Assembly (NCBI RefSeq): GCF_003634695.1
Contig: NZ_RBWV01000009.1
Location: forward strand, 1-64,000
Reading direction: 5' to 3'
Source of the DNA: Motilibacter peucedani
Lineage (GTDB): Bacteria > Actinomycetota > Actinomycetes > Motilibacterales > Motilibacteraceae
DNA: 64,000 bases
This document shows, piece by piece, positions 25,683 to 34,990 of the stretch. Each line of letters begins with the position of its first letter. Within the stretch, counting starts at the first letter, position 1. The translations under genes were made by a program, and so were the position numbers. A model generated the notes under the pieces. That model was not told the origin of the DNA and searched no databases. It saw nothing but the letters and a program-made list of their open reading frames with translations.

Positions 25683-26285
25683 ATGCCGCGGCGACGCTCG
25701 TTCGGTGAGGCCGAGGCGGTTCTCGCCGCTCGGGAAGCGTTCTGGGAGCACGGCTACACGGCCACGTCCCTGGCCGACCTCCAAGCCGCGACCGGGCTCA
25801 GCAAGTCGAGCCTTTACGAGGCCTTCGGCAGCAAGCGGGGGCTCTTCCAGCGTGCCCTCGAGAGCTACCTCGCAGAGATACTCCACCCGCTGCTGACACC
25901 CATCGAGGCCGAGGACGCCGGCGTGACCGAGCTAGCCGCGTACTTCGCCTCACTGGGAACCTGGCTGCGCTCTCGATCCCGGCCCGACGCGGCGCGCGGC
26001 TGCCTCGTCGTCAACACGACCGGAGAGTTGAACGCTCTGGACCCTGCGGCTCGCGGGACGGTGTCGAGCTACCGCGAGCGCGCATGTGCCGCAATGCGCC
26101 GCTGTTTGCAGACGCTCAAGTGCTCAGCGGCCGACGCCGATAAGCGGGTCGACCAGCTCATCACCGCCCAGTTCGGCATAGCCGTGATGGCGCGCCTGGA
26201 CCCCTCAAAGGCCGCGGATGTCGCCGACGACGTGGCCAAGGAAATCCTCAGTTGGTCATCAAACGCACCGACGGTCACCACCTGA
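25683..26285 (+). CDS. TetR family transcriptional regulator (AcrR/YxaF-like)
   Basis: A 200-residue regulator with an unusual short lead-in, MPRRRSFGEAEAVLAAREAF, and a clear TetR HTH: WEHGYTATSLADLQAATGLS, KSSLYEAFGSKRGLF. The C-terminal domain (CLVVNTTGELNALDPAARG) belongs to the group that binds small ligands. ATG at 25683 has GGAGGTGAG upstream. It is divergent from the AraC gene with twin 14-bp operators. Confidence 0.93.
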   Translation: MPRRRSFGEAEAVLAAREAFWEHGYTATSLADLQAATGLSKSSLYEAFGSKRGLFQRALESYLAEILHPLLTPIEAEDAGVTELAAYFASLGTWLRSRSRPDAARGCLVVNTTGELNALDPAARGTVSSYRERACAAMRRCLQTLKCSAADADKRVDQLITAQFGIAVMARLDPSKAADVADDVAKEILSWSSNAPTVTT

Positions 26286-26362
26286 CCGGGCTGGCACACA
26301 ATGCGGCACCCGCGGGCGCGGCTCGCCCCTGTCTTCGACCGGTCTAGAAGCATTCCTTTCCG

Positions 26363-26675
26363 CTATACGTCTCCCTCCAGCGGCGTCCGCCGGCACCATT
26401 CGCGCGAAGGTGGCGACACATTTACGACTTTCGAGCGGTGGCATGTTGCCGAGCGGGACACGCCCGAGTAAGGGCCTTGAAGGACGCCTGCGCACTGGGC
26501 GCGGGCAGTCGTAGGTTGGCGCCGAAGACGGTTCCGCGTGGTAGCGGGCTGAAGCGGAATGGACCCCGGCGCTGCGCGACGAGCTAGTGTGTCTTGGTGC
26601 TTACGGCGCCACTCGGTGGCACTGCAGCCGTACGCCTGGCGAAAAACTCTGCTGAAGTATGAGGGATCTTGGAAC
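26363..26675 (-). pseudogene. AraC-family C-terminal fragment truncated by IS3
   Basis: Next to the IS end, the reverse strand reads FQDPSYFSRVFRQAYGCSAT followed by EWRRKHQ, the last recognition helix and closing helix of an AraC HTH. The upstream part of the gene is absent on the far side of the IS (27978-28142), so insertion was followed by loss of the 5' half. The frame then runs on into unlikely protein until 26363. Only about the first 30 codons are real homology. Confidence 0.65.
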
Positions 26676-26690
26676 TGTCTCGCCCCGGGT

Positions 26691-27925
<1,235 letters not shown>

Positions 27926-28103
27926 GACTCTCATCCTCCCGTGGAATGAGAGCCTCCATCAGACCCGGGGCGAGACACGGTATCAGAGACGCCGACAGAC
28001 AGGGAGAGCTGCGGCGAACCGCGGAATTCGTGCGCGGACGTCACGCGGCGCCGCGTGTAGGCGTCAAGTGGTCAAGCCATGCCCTCAGGTCTAGGTCGCT
28101 TCG

Positions 28104-28121
28104 GTCGACAACGTTGTCGAC
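28104..28121. promoter_or_regulatory. 18-bp perfect palindrome upstream of chemoreceptor
   Basis: GTCGACAACGTTGTCGAC is a perfect inverted repeat ending 21 bp before the GTG at 28143, just ahead of the GGAGGG site. It may be an operator, or a symmetric structure in the mRNA leader that masks the ribosome binding site region. Confidence 0.6.
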
Positions 28122-28142
28122 GATAATCACCTGGAGGGCGAT

Positions 28143-29678
28143 GTGTGGACGCGCAAGCAGCAGGGTCAAGCGGACGGCCGGCCGGCCCCTCGGGACGTCG
28201 AGGCGCTTGAACGAGTGCTGCTCGCGTTCAGCACGGGCCTGTCGAGTGCGCAGGAGGCCCGTCAGAAGGGCACCGATGCGCTCGTCGAGTCCCTCGGTCT
28301 TGCCTACGGAGCTCGCTGGGTGCCCGCACCGAGCGGGCAGTACGAGCTCGCCTACGAGACCGGTGAGCTCACGCACGTGATGGCGTCGGCGGCTGGCGGA
28401 GCGCGTGTCCTCAGCCCGGACGCCGGCCTCCTCGGCGAGGCGCTCAGGACTCGCAAGCCGGTTGTCGTCGACTCCCCCGAGGCCGGCGCGCAGTGCTTGC
28501 GCTGGCGGGCCGCGCACGCGGCTGGAGCCCTCGAGGGCGCGGTCATCCCCATGTACGACGAGGGCGCCGTCGTCGGGGTCATCGAGTTCTACAGCCGCAG
28601 CCCGCTGCCGGCGTTCGGCAGCGACAAGTGGGAGGCGATCGGCCGCATCGCCTCGATGGCGCGCAAGCAGGCGATGGGCGCCGCTGCCCTGCAGGAGACC
28701 CTCGACGACCGGAAGGCCGTGACCACTGTCGTCGCCCAGGTCGGCGACGCGCTGGACGCAGCGTCGGCCCTGCGCGTCGCGCTCGAGACGGTGCGCAGCG
28801 CGTTCGGCTGGGCCTACGGGTCGTTCTGGCGGCTAGACGAGGCACACGGCGTCCTGCGCTTCGAGACCGAGTCGGGAACTGCCGGCGCCGAGTTCCGTGA
28901 GGTCACCCTGGCCGCGTCGTTCGCCGAAGGAGTCGGACTCTCGGGCCGGGCGTGGGCGGAGCGCGACCTCGTGTTCGTGCGCGACTTGGCTGAGGTCACC
29001 GACTGTGTGCGCGCCCCAGCCGCGCAGCGCGCCGGCGTGAAGTCCGGGGTCTGCTTCCCCGTCATGGACGGCGGTCGGGTCGTCGGGACGATGGACTTCT
29101 TCGCGACAGAGACCATCGAGCTGTCCGAGTCGCGGGCCGCTGCCCTGCGCAACGTCCAGCAGCTGGTGTCGCAGCGGCTGACCGTGCTGCGTCGTGCTGA
29201 CACCGATGCGGAGAACGCCCGACTGCTCATGGAGACAGTCGCGGAGCTGCGCGCGGCGACCGAGGACGCCGGGCGAGTGGCGGCCACCGCTGGGCAGCGC
29301 GCCGGCGCCATGACCGACGAGGTCGCCGCGTTGGGCGTCGCGTCCGACGCGATCGCGGGCGTCATCAAGATCATTCGCGGCATCGCGGAGCAGACCAACC
29401 TCCTCGCCCTGAACGCGACCATCGAGGCTGCTCGGGCGGGTGAGGTCGGCAAGGGGTTCGCGGTCGTCGCCAACGAGGTCAAGGAGCTGGCGAGCGAGAC
29501 AGCGGAAGCCACCCGCCAGGTGGCGAACCAGGTCGCGGCGATCCAGACCAGCAGCACTGCCGTCGCCTCGGGCATCCACGCCACCAGCCAGACCATCGGC
29601 GAGCTCGATGGTGTGCAGGCCCGCATCGCCGACGTGCTGCATCGACAGGTCAACATGGCGACCGCCTTCGAGCGGTAG
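28143..29678 (+). CDS. soluble GAF-GAF methyl-accepting chemotaxis protein
   Basis: A 511-residue cytoplasmic chemoreceptor with no TM segment. Two GAF domains lie at about residues 15-170 and 180-350 ([20 protein letters not shown] and [20 protein letters not shown] are their equivalent strands). The coiled-coil signalling domain follows, with the hairpin tip [20 protein letters not shown], then [15 protein letters not shown]. It should control CheA in response to a small ligand or redox/light state, and flagellar genes must lie elsewhere. GTG at 28143 has GGAGGG upstream. It is the only chemotaxis gene in the island. Confidence 0.93.
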   Translation: MWTRKQQGQADGRPAPRDVEALERVLLAFSTGLSSAQEARQKGTDALVESLGLAYGARWVPAPSGQYELAYETGELTHVMASAAGGARVLSPDAGLLGEALRTRKPVVVDSPEAGAQCLRWRAAHAAGALEGAVIPMYDEGAVVGVIEFYSRSPLPAFGSDKWEAIGRIASMARKQAMGAAALQETLDDRKAVTTVVAQVGDALDAASALRVALETVRSAFGWAYGSFWRLDEAHGVLRFETESGTAGAEFREVTLAASFAEGVGLSGRAWAERDLVFVRDLAEVTDCVRAPAAQRAGVKSGVCFPVMDGGRVVGTMDFFATETIELSESRAAALRNVQQLVSQRLTVLRRADTDAENARLLMETVAELRAATEDAGRVAATAGQRAGAMTDEVAALGVASDAIAGVIKIIRGIAEQTNLLALNATIEAARAGEVGKGFAVVANEVKELASETAEATRQVANQVAAIQTSSTAVASGIHATSQTIGELDGVQARIADVLHRQVNMATAFER

Positions 29679-29689
29679 CAGCGCGCCGT

Positions 29690-29710
29690 CCGCGCACCAC
29701 CCGTGCGCGG
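29690..29710 (+). terminator. GC-rich hairpin after chemoreceptor gene
   Basis: CCGCGCAC, a 5-nt loop CACCC and GTGCGCGG form a perfect 8-bp stem 11 nt after the TAG. No U-tract follows. Actinobacterial terminators often lack one, so it is a plausible but unproven terminator. Confidence 0.5.
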
Positions 29711-30086
29711 TCAGTCCCCGTACGGGAACGGCAGCAGGCCGACCCTAGTGCGGCCGATGGCGCGCTGGCGGCACCGGTTCAGCCTGCGCGCGCGGTACGT
29801 GCACTCCGGGCGTCGGGTGGCCGGGGGTGACGCGCCAACATCGGCTGAGGCGATGTGCCTGCGGGCGCCGCTGAGCATCCCACGCCAAGCACGTTGACCC
29901 GCCCCGGGCGCACGGGCGATGGCGCCAGCCACTGGCAGATGGGAAGCACCCACGGCACCGATCTGGCCCTCGGCGACGAGGTGCGGCGACCGCCCACCGG
30001 TGGGGCCCCCGACGTCCCCGGCGGCCTCACGCACAGCTTCGCGACCGCGGCTTCATGGTCAGGGGAATCCTGAGGCGGGCACGGAG
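29711..30086. other. non-coding or degraded stretch
   Basis: About 375 bp with no frame showing convincing protein features. A plus-strand stretch at about 29920-30070 reads like a short decayed peptide (HWQMGSTHGTDLALGDEVRR) without a ribosome binding site. I see no RNA gene or repeat here. It may be decayed gene sequence between the chemoreceptor and the three-gene cassette. Confidence 0.5.
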
Positions 30087-30863
30087 TCAAACGCGGGAGA
30101 ACCTCACCCTGAAACACTCGACGGTCACACGAAGGTTTCCCGAGGCGGCACCGAATGTTGCCAGTGCAGACGGATCTCCGGGACCGGTGGTCGAGACGAT
30201 GACGCTCGGACTCGCGGAGACTGACGCGCGGAGGAAGATGTGGTACTCGTGCTGCGCTCGGGCAGCGAAGCTGACCATTAGATCGTTCGCAGACCCCTGC
30301 TCGGTGCTTCCTGTGCCGTCGTCCGACCAGAGGGATTCTTCGGCATGGCCAACGACCGATGCTCCGCTGCCCTCCAGCGCCGTGAGCGTCAGCGCACAGT
30401 TGCCGTATCCACTCGAAGTGCCCCCGGTCTGGTGACCGCCCTCATAGGTGGCCGAGCAGGACACGGTGACGAGACCATGCCCAGTTGGCGCGAGAGCGAC
30501 GCCCAGAGCCGCCGAGGCGCTCGCGTACGCCGACACGTCAGGGATAGAGAAGATCGTCAGGGCGCTCACGACGAGCTGGCCGCTATGACGGTCGGCCCTG
30601 GCGCTGGCCCAAGGTGAGATGGTCGGCCCAGACTGCTCGAAATCAAAGGGAGCTCGGAAGATCTCCTGATCGTCGCCGGCAGCAAGGTGCAGAGGCGGGC
30701 TGGTTGCGGCCGGTCGACTGGTCGAGCGCTTAGCCAAGCCGAGGGCGAACATGACGGCGGCTGAGTTGGAATCCGACATACTCCGGCGCTTCCCGCGCTG
30801 AACCCCGACAGGTTCCAAAAGGGCGCCCTGTTGGGTTCCCGGTGGTGATGGCGACTCGTTCAC
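30087..30863 (-). CDS. hypothetical protein, third gene of unknown cassette
   Basis: A 258-residue protein not recognised. Residues 1-60 are hydrophilic and Pro/Ser-rich. The rest is rich in small residues and beta-prone Val/Ser/Thr strands (SGQLVVSALTIFSIPDVSAY, GLVTVSCSATYEGGHQTGG, HEYHIFLRASVSASPSVIVS), which suggests a beta-sandwich. No signal peptide is seen. The GTG overlaps the stop of the preceding gene as GTGA, so it is translated with 30860-31270. Confidence 0.6.
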   Translation of the reverse strand: MNESPSPPGTQQGALLEPVGVQRGKRRSMSDSNSAAVMFALGLAKRSTSRPAATSPPLHLAAGDDQEIFRAPFDFEQSGPTISPWASARADRHSGQLVVSALTIFSIPDVSAYASASAALGVALAPTGHGLVTVSCSATYEGGHQTGGTSSGYGNCALTLTALEGSGASVVGHAEESLWSDDGTGSTEQGSANDLMVSFAARAQHEYHIFLRASVSASPSVIVSTTGPGDPSALATFGAASGNLRVTVECFRVRFSRV

Positions 30864-31270
30864 GGCCCGCCTCCCGTCGGTCGCTCCGGGGCTGACGAGG
30901 GCTCGTCCGCCGCGGCGAGGCCGAGCGCCGCCATCGCTTCGCCCGCACTGACCGACCGCAGCGTCTCCAACAGCACGGACGTGTCTTTGACGAGGCGGTA
31001 TTCGACGACCGCCTCCCCGGCGGCCGTGCGTCGACCGGTGGCGCGTTCTTCGACGATGCCGACTCTCGGGAGCCACATCACCGTGTTTCCGTGCTCGTAC
31101 CCGTCGCAGTCGCATGGTTCAATGACGCACACGCAGGGGTTCAGCGGCATATAGCCGCCTTGCATGAAGGGGTGGTCTTCGGGTGCCTCCAGCGCGACAC
31201 CGAAGACGGCCGCCAACGTGCGTGTCGCTTGCTCGAACTGGCGGCTCTTCTGCTCGTCGTAGTTGACCAT
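30860..31270 (-). CDS. hypothetical Cys-rich protein, second gene of unknown cassette
   Basis: A 136-residue protein not recognised. A cluster NPCVCVIEPCDCDGYEHGN contains four cysteines and a His that could bind a metal, between an N-terminal helix and a strand region (WLPRVGIVEERATGRRTAAG). The C-terminus is low-complexity Ala/Pro. It lies 31 bp after the stop of 31302-31883 and is coupled to 30087-30863 by GTGA overlap. Confidence 0.65.
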   Translation of the reverse strand: MVNYDEQKSRQFEQATRTLAAVFGVALEAPEDHPFMQGGYMPLNPCVCVIEPCDCDGYEHGNTVMWLPRVGIVEERATGRRTAAGEAVVEYRLVKDTSVLLETLRSVSAGEAMAALGLAAADEPSSAPERPTGGGP

Positions 31271-31301
31271 TGCAGCCTCGTCTTCGCGGGTGGCCCATCT
31301 C

Positions 31302-31883
31302 TCAGATTGCTTGGGCGACCGAGCCGGCCACGCCCCCGATCAACCCGCCCCAGACGGCGCCACCGACGAGCGAGAGTCCGGCTGTCTTCGGCGCTGCCGG
31401 CACCGCAAACTCTGTGCCGAGGATGGCGCCCACGATGGCGGTTTCTACGTCGGCGTGGGCGATGGGGCCGTCGCCCGTCTCGTCCGCCCGACCCTGTTGC
31501 TCTGCCAGTCGCGACTCGCGGGCCGTGCTGTCCATTGCGATGCGCAGGATGACCTCAACGACCGGGCTCACGCCCGTGTCCAGAGCCGACTGTGCCAACG
31601 AGCGAACAGACTCCGCGATCTGGGGATCTGTTGCCTCGACGTTGCCGACATGGTCATAGACCTGGTGCAACATGGCGACCTCCGGTTCTGAGATCAGCGG
31701 TGAGTCGCTGGCGTCGTCCACCCGCACCTCCCGCAACTGGTCGATGACCCCGTGCGCCCGCTCGATCCGTCCCTGACGGGGAAGGCGTCGGTAGTCGACG
31801 AGAGCCTCGAAGAAGCGCGCATGCAGGTCGCCAGCCGCTGACTCGATGCCGATCCGGTCATAGTGTTGAGCTTCGTTAGGCAT
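31302..31883 (-). CDS. hypothetical protein with C-terminal glycine-rich membrane segment, first gene of unknown cassette
   Basis: A 193-residue protein not recognised. Residues 1-145 are soluble and helical with many acidic residues (HARFFEALVDYRRLPRQGRI, SPVVEVILRIAMDSTARESR). Residues about 165-193 are Gly/Ala-rich and hydrophobic (LVGGAVWGGLIGGVAGSVAQ), like a glycine-zipper helix. Such tails occur in pore-forming or membrane-anchoring proteins. It is the first of three tightly spaced minus-strand genes. ATG at 31883 was chosen over a longer frame that has no good ribosome site. Confidence 0.6.
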   Translation of the reverse strand: MPNEAQHYDRIGIESAAGDLHARFFEALVDYRRLPRQGRIERAHGVIDQLREVRVDDASDSPLISEPEVAMLHQVYDHVGNVEATDPQIAESVRSLAQSALDTGVSPVVEVILRIAMDSTARESRLAEQQGRADETGDGPIAHADVETAIVGAILGTEFAVPAAPKTAGLSLVGGAVWGGLIGGVAGSVAQAI

Positions 31884-32066
31884 GGTCTTCACCAGTCCTC
31901 TGCGGGGAATCTGCACAAGCCGCGAAGCCGGCCGATCAGTGGAGACAAGGCGCGGCAGGTGCCACGCTTCGTCCGTGATCAACAGCTTGACGATAGCGCG
32001 GAGCGCGGCGCGTGGACAGACCCACGGCGCCCTCGCCAACAGGGCTACGCGACGGGTGCTCGGACC

Positions 32067-32122
32067 GGCGGTCCAGGGCTGGCAGTCCAGGGCTGGCGGT
32101 CTAGGGCTGGCGGTCTAGGGTT
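32067..32122 (+). repeat. 14-bp tandem repeat, four copies
   Basis: Four units of GGCGGTCCAGGGCT with small variants (GGCAGTCCAGGGCT, GGCGGTCTAGGGCT, GGCGGTCTAGGGTT). The last units overlap the stop codon of the convergent YdeI-like gene. Variable-number repeats of this kind often arise by slippage. No protein-coding role is seen. Confidence 0.85.
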
Positions 32123-32699
32123 GGCGCCACTGCTTCGCGCGGCGGCCTTCGGCCGCGTCCTCGGGGGTGCGGGCGATCGGCGCCTGGCGGGTCTCCGGCC
32201 GTTTGGTGCTGAGGACCCACTCCAGGATCGCGCGCCGTGCCGAGCGGGGGAAGCGGTCCCAGTGCTCCCGGGCCCCCGGCGCGGCGTTGAGAGCAGCAGC
32301 CAGGTCCTCGGGCTCGACCAGGTCCTCGACCTCGTCCAGCGCTGACCACGTTCCCGACGCCTGGGCCGCGGCGACAGCCGCCAGCCCGGCAGGCTGCATT
32401 AGGCCCGTCGCCGTCAGTCGCTCGACCCGCTCCTTGTTCGCCCGCGACCACCTGCTGGCCGGCTTGCGCGCAGTGACGAGCAGCGCGGAGCGGCGTTCGT
32501 CGACCGCCCGCGGCCGGGAGTCCACCCAGCCGGCGGCGAGTGCTTCCTCGACGACCTCGGCGTAGGGCACGTGCGGCCCGCCCGAGCCCTTCTTCCACGT
32601 CACCACCCACACGCCCGGCGTCTGCGCCCCGTGCCGGGTCAGCCACTCCGGCCACTGCGCCCGGCTCTCCACCAGCAGCTCCGCGTAGTCCGCGCTCAT
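32115..32699 (-). CDS. YdeI/OmpD-associated family protein
   Basis: A 194-residue cytoplasmic protein. PEWLTRHGAQTPGVWVVTWK, VPYAEVVEEALAAGWVDSRP, then TARKPASRWSRANKERVERL match the YdeI/OmpD-associated pattern (YAEVVEEALAAGWVDS and RKPxSxWSxxNKxRVExL). The C-terminal part includes WDRFPRSARRAILEWVLSTK. The family is linked to stress or peptide resistance in other bacteria; the molecular role is unclear. ATG at 32699. The IS30 relic is immediately upstream. Confidence 0.88.
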   Translation of the reverse strand: MSADYAELLVESRAQWPEWLTRHGAQTPGVWVVTWKKGSGGPHVPYAEVVEEALAAGWVDSRPRAVDERRSALLVTARKPASRWSRANKERVERLTATGLMQPAGLAAVAAAQASGTWSALDEVEDLVEPEDLAAALNAAPGAREHWDRFPRSARRAILEWVLSTKRPETRQAPIARTPEDAAEGRRAKQWRQP

Positions 32700-32804
32700 C
32701 CCGCCTCCCGGTGGACCTCCACCCCCGACCAGCACCTGAACCGACCGAGGGGACCCGCGACCCGACGAGCGGTACTGGGCAGTCATCGCCATCCTGGTCG
32801 TGGG

Positions 32805-33316
32805 ATCCCTGGCAGTGCATAGTCGGATCTCCCGGGTACTCGAGCCGCAGCCAGCCGGCGATCTGCTGAGGCGACCACCGGTGCCCCAGTCTGTCCTGCA
32901 CCACCCGCCGCAGCTCGACGTTGGCCACGAGCTTGCAGCGTTTCGGCCTCGCGGCCCGGGCCCAAGCGTCCTGATCCGCGCGGGCGGCCCGGTAGCGGCC
33001 GCGCCCGCCGTGACGAGCGACCTCACGACTCACCGTCGAGGGAGCCCGCCCCAACTCACCGGCAATCCGGCGCAGCGATTTCCCGGCCGCCAGCACGCGG
33101 GAAATATCCTCCCTTTCCTGGAGCTCTAATCGGTCTCGGGCGCGTTGCCGCGGCTCCGGCCGGACGCCGCCACAACGAATCAAATAGGCCCGCACCGTGC
33201 CCGGGCACAGTCCGAGCGAACGAGCTGCCGGCTTGGCAGCCATCCCGGATCGCAGACGCCGCCCACAGCGCGTCGATCGTCTCCGGTGTCCGCTTCTCGT
33301 AGTCACCATGCGGCAC
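32805..33316 (-). pseudogene. IS30-family transposase relic (N-terminal part only, frameshifted)
   Basis: From GTG 33316 the frame reads PHGDYEKRTPETIDALWAA, then shifts. The next frame gives GMAAKPAARSLGLCPGTVRA, then DISRVLAAGKSLRRIAGELG, RAPSTVSREVARHGGRGRYR and WSPQQIAGWLRLEYPGDPTM. The HTH_38 and following region of IS30 transposases is clear, but the sequence leaves the family at TMH near 32818 and has no DDE domain. The element is dead. Confidence 0.75.
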
Positions 33317-33418
33317 GACACCCTCCAGCCCTGGCGGATCCAACGAGTGTTGCGCTGACCCCCTGAGACCGCCGGCATGTCCGGATGCGCAAAGCCCGCT
33401 GGCGGGGTCTCGTGCACC

Positions 33419-34990
33419 TCAAGCTGAGACGGCGAACTCAGGGTCCGTCCAGCCAAGGTAGGGATCGTGCCAGGCGCTGGTGATCTGGTCGAGCGGCACT
33501 TCGCTGACTGTGCCGGCGCCGCCGATGTCGGTCGAGATGACCTGGCGATCGCCGGCGGAGAGAGCGACGTGGCCGGCCAAGCCGCCGTCCCAGAACACGA
33601 GCGCGCCGGCGGGTGGGTTCAGGTCGCCGGGGTGCTGGCTGTGCGACTCAAGCCAGAACTGGCGGGCGGTGTAGGGCGCGCCGACGCCGGAGTGCGCGAG
33701 GCCGTAGGCGCGGGCGACGAAGTTGAGGCAGCGGCGGTGCCACTGCGCCGGGCCGTCCTCTTGGGCAAGGGCCCAACGGATGGCGTCGGCGCAGCTGCGG
33801 GGCGGCGGGTGAGCGAGTGTGAAGGTGCAGTCGGCGACGGGAACGGTGCTGTAGCCGCCGAGCCCGTCGGAGCAGCCATCACCGCCGAGGTCTGCCGTGC
33901 GGGTGGGATCGCCGGCGATATCAGCGCCAAGGGCTGTGAGCACCATGGTGCTGATGCCTGTCAGGCCGGCAGCGGTGTAGCGGCCGGCTGCCATCCAATC
34001 GGGGCGGGCTTGGACGGCGGTGGCGACGTCCACCAGCTGCAGCTGCGCATGCGCTGCGGCGGCCGCACGCAGGGCGGCGGTGAGTTCCCGGTTGGTCGGG
34101 GTGGTGAGCCAGTAGGTGCTGCGTCTGTCGCCGGCCAGCGAAAGCACAGCGTTGACCTCGGCGGTAGCAGCCGCCGCGCTGGTGGGGGCGTCGCTGCCAC
34201 CGAGCGTGACGAGCAGGCTGCCGGGCAGGTCGACGGATCGCGATTGCAGGTCGGCGATGCCACTAGGGGTCGTGCGCCCGCGTGCTGCGGTCGTCACGAC
34301 CGCACCGCCCAGATAGGTGGCGGGGAGGTGGTCGGCGAGCTGGAGGAGGAGCCCCTCTCCTTCGGCCAGCAAACCTGGCGCGTCGGCGACACCCGCCTGT
34401 CCGTCGCCCGGCTGGTCGGGGCGACCGAGCAGGCCGTTGACGATGCGGGTCGCTTCGGTCTGCCAGCGCGCGTAGGCGTCGGGCGTGGCGCTGACCTGAA
34501 CGGCCTGCGCAGCGTCCGTGACGGGCAGCGCGGGCCAGCCGTCGACCCGAGCGAGCCGGTCGAGGAAGGCGCCGGCCGCGTACCCGACGTCCATGCGTTG
34601 TGCGACGGTGCCCCAGCCGGCGCGCTGCTGAAACAACCCGACCGAGTCGGCGTCGCCGGCCGCGACGGCGTCATGCGGGTAGGTGAGCGATTCGGGCACC
34701 GCCTGGGAGGCGAGGTTGCGCAGGCCGGACTCTTGCAGCGCAGCGGCGAGGGCGACAACCGCGGCGCGGCTGGGCAGGCGCCTGGAGACGACCGCCCGGA
34801 CGACGGCGGTGGCGTCCGCCGCCTGAGCGGAGTCCAGCTGCAGATCGGGTGGGACGGTGCCGATCACGGCGACGCCAGGAGGGAGGCAGGCGACCGCCGC
34901 GGCGTCGACCGAGGTGACCACGACGACGGTCAGCAGCGCGAGCACCGTGACGAGCGCCGCCGCGACAGCACTGACGAGCCGGGAGCTCAC
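33419..34990 (-). CDS. secreted cell-wall hydrolase-like protein (NlpC/P60-like; ICE-associated)
   Basis: A 523-residue exported protein. Residues 1-28 form a signal/TM segment (SSRLVSAVAAALVTVLALLT). A helical region follows with ALQESGLRNLASQAVPESLT and DSVGLFQQRAGWGTVAQRMD, typical of lysozyme-like transglycosylase domains in actinobacterial conjugative elements. The C-terminus (CLNFVARAYGLAHSGVGAPY through PAGALVFWDGGLAGHVALSA) resembles an NlpC/P60 or CHAP-like domain with Cys and His. It probably opens peptidoglycan for DNA transfer; that is inferred from context. The GTG overlaps the stop of the HTH gene. Confidence 0.78.
   Translation of the reverse strand: MSSRLVSAVAAALVTVLALLTVVVVTSVDAAAVACLPPGVAVIGTVPPDLQLDSAQAADATAVVRAVVSRRLPSRAAVVALAAALQESGLRNLASQAVPESLTYPHDAVAAGDADSVGLFQQRAGWGTVAQRMDVGYAAGAFLDRLARVDGWPALPVTDAAQAVQVSATPDAYARWQTEATRIVNGLLGRPDQPGDGQAGVADAPGLLAEGEGLLLQLADHLPATYLGGAVVTTAARGRTTPSGIADLQSRSVDLPGSLLVTLGGSDAPTSAAAATAEVNAVLSLAGDRRSTYWLTTPTNRELTAALRAAAAAHAQLQLVDVATAVQARPDWMAAGRYTAAGLTGISTMVLTALGADIAGDPTRTADLGGDGCSDGLGGYSTVPVADCTFTLAHPPPRSCADAIRWALAQEDGPAQWHRRCLNFVARAYGLAHSGVGAPYTARQFWLESHSQHPGDLNPPAGALVFWDGGLAGHVALSAGDRQVISTDIGGAGTVSEVPLDQITSAWHDPYLGWTDPEFAVSA

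Noticed and set aside
29855-30073. 72-codon plus-strand frame between the chemoreceptor and the unknown cassette
   Set aside because: No ribosome site, no homology recognised and overlapping frames of similar quality on the other strand.
32067-32122. Possible CRISPR array
   Set aside because: The 14-bp units are directly adjacent with no spacers; the 42-bp repeat at 35609 is inside a coding frame.
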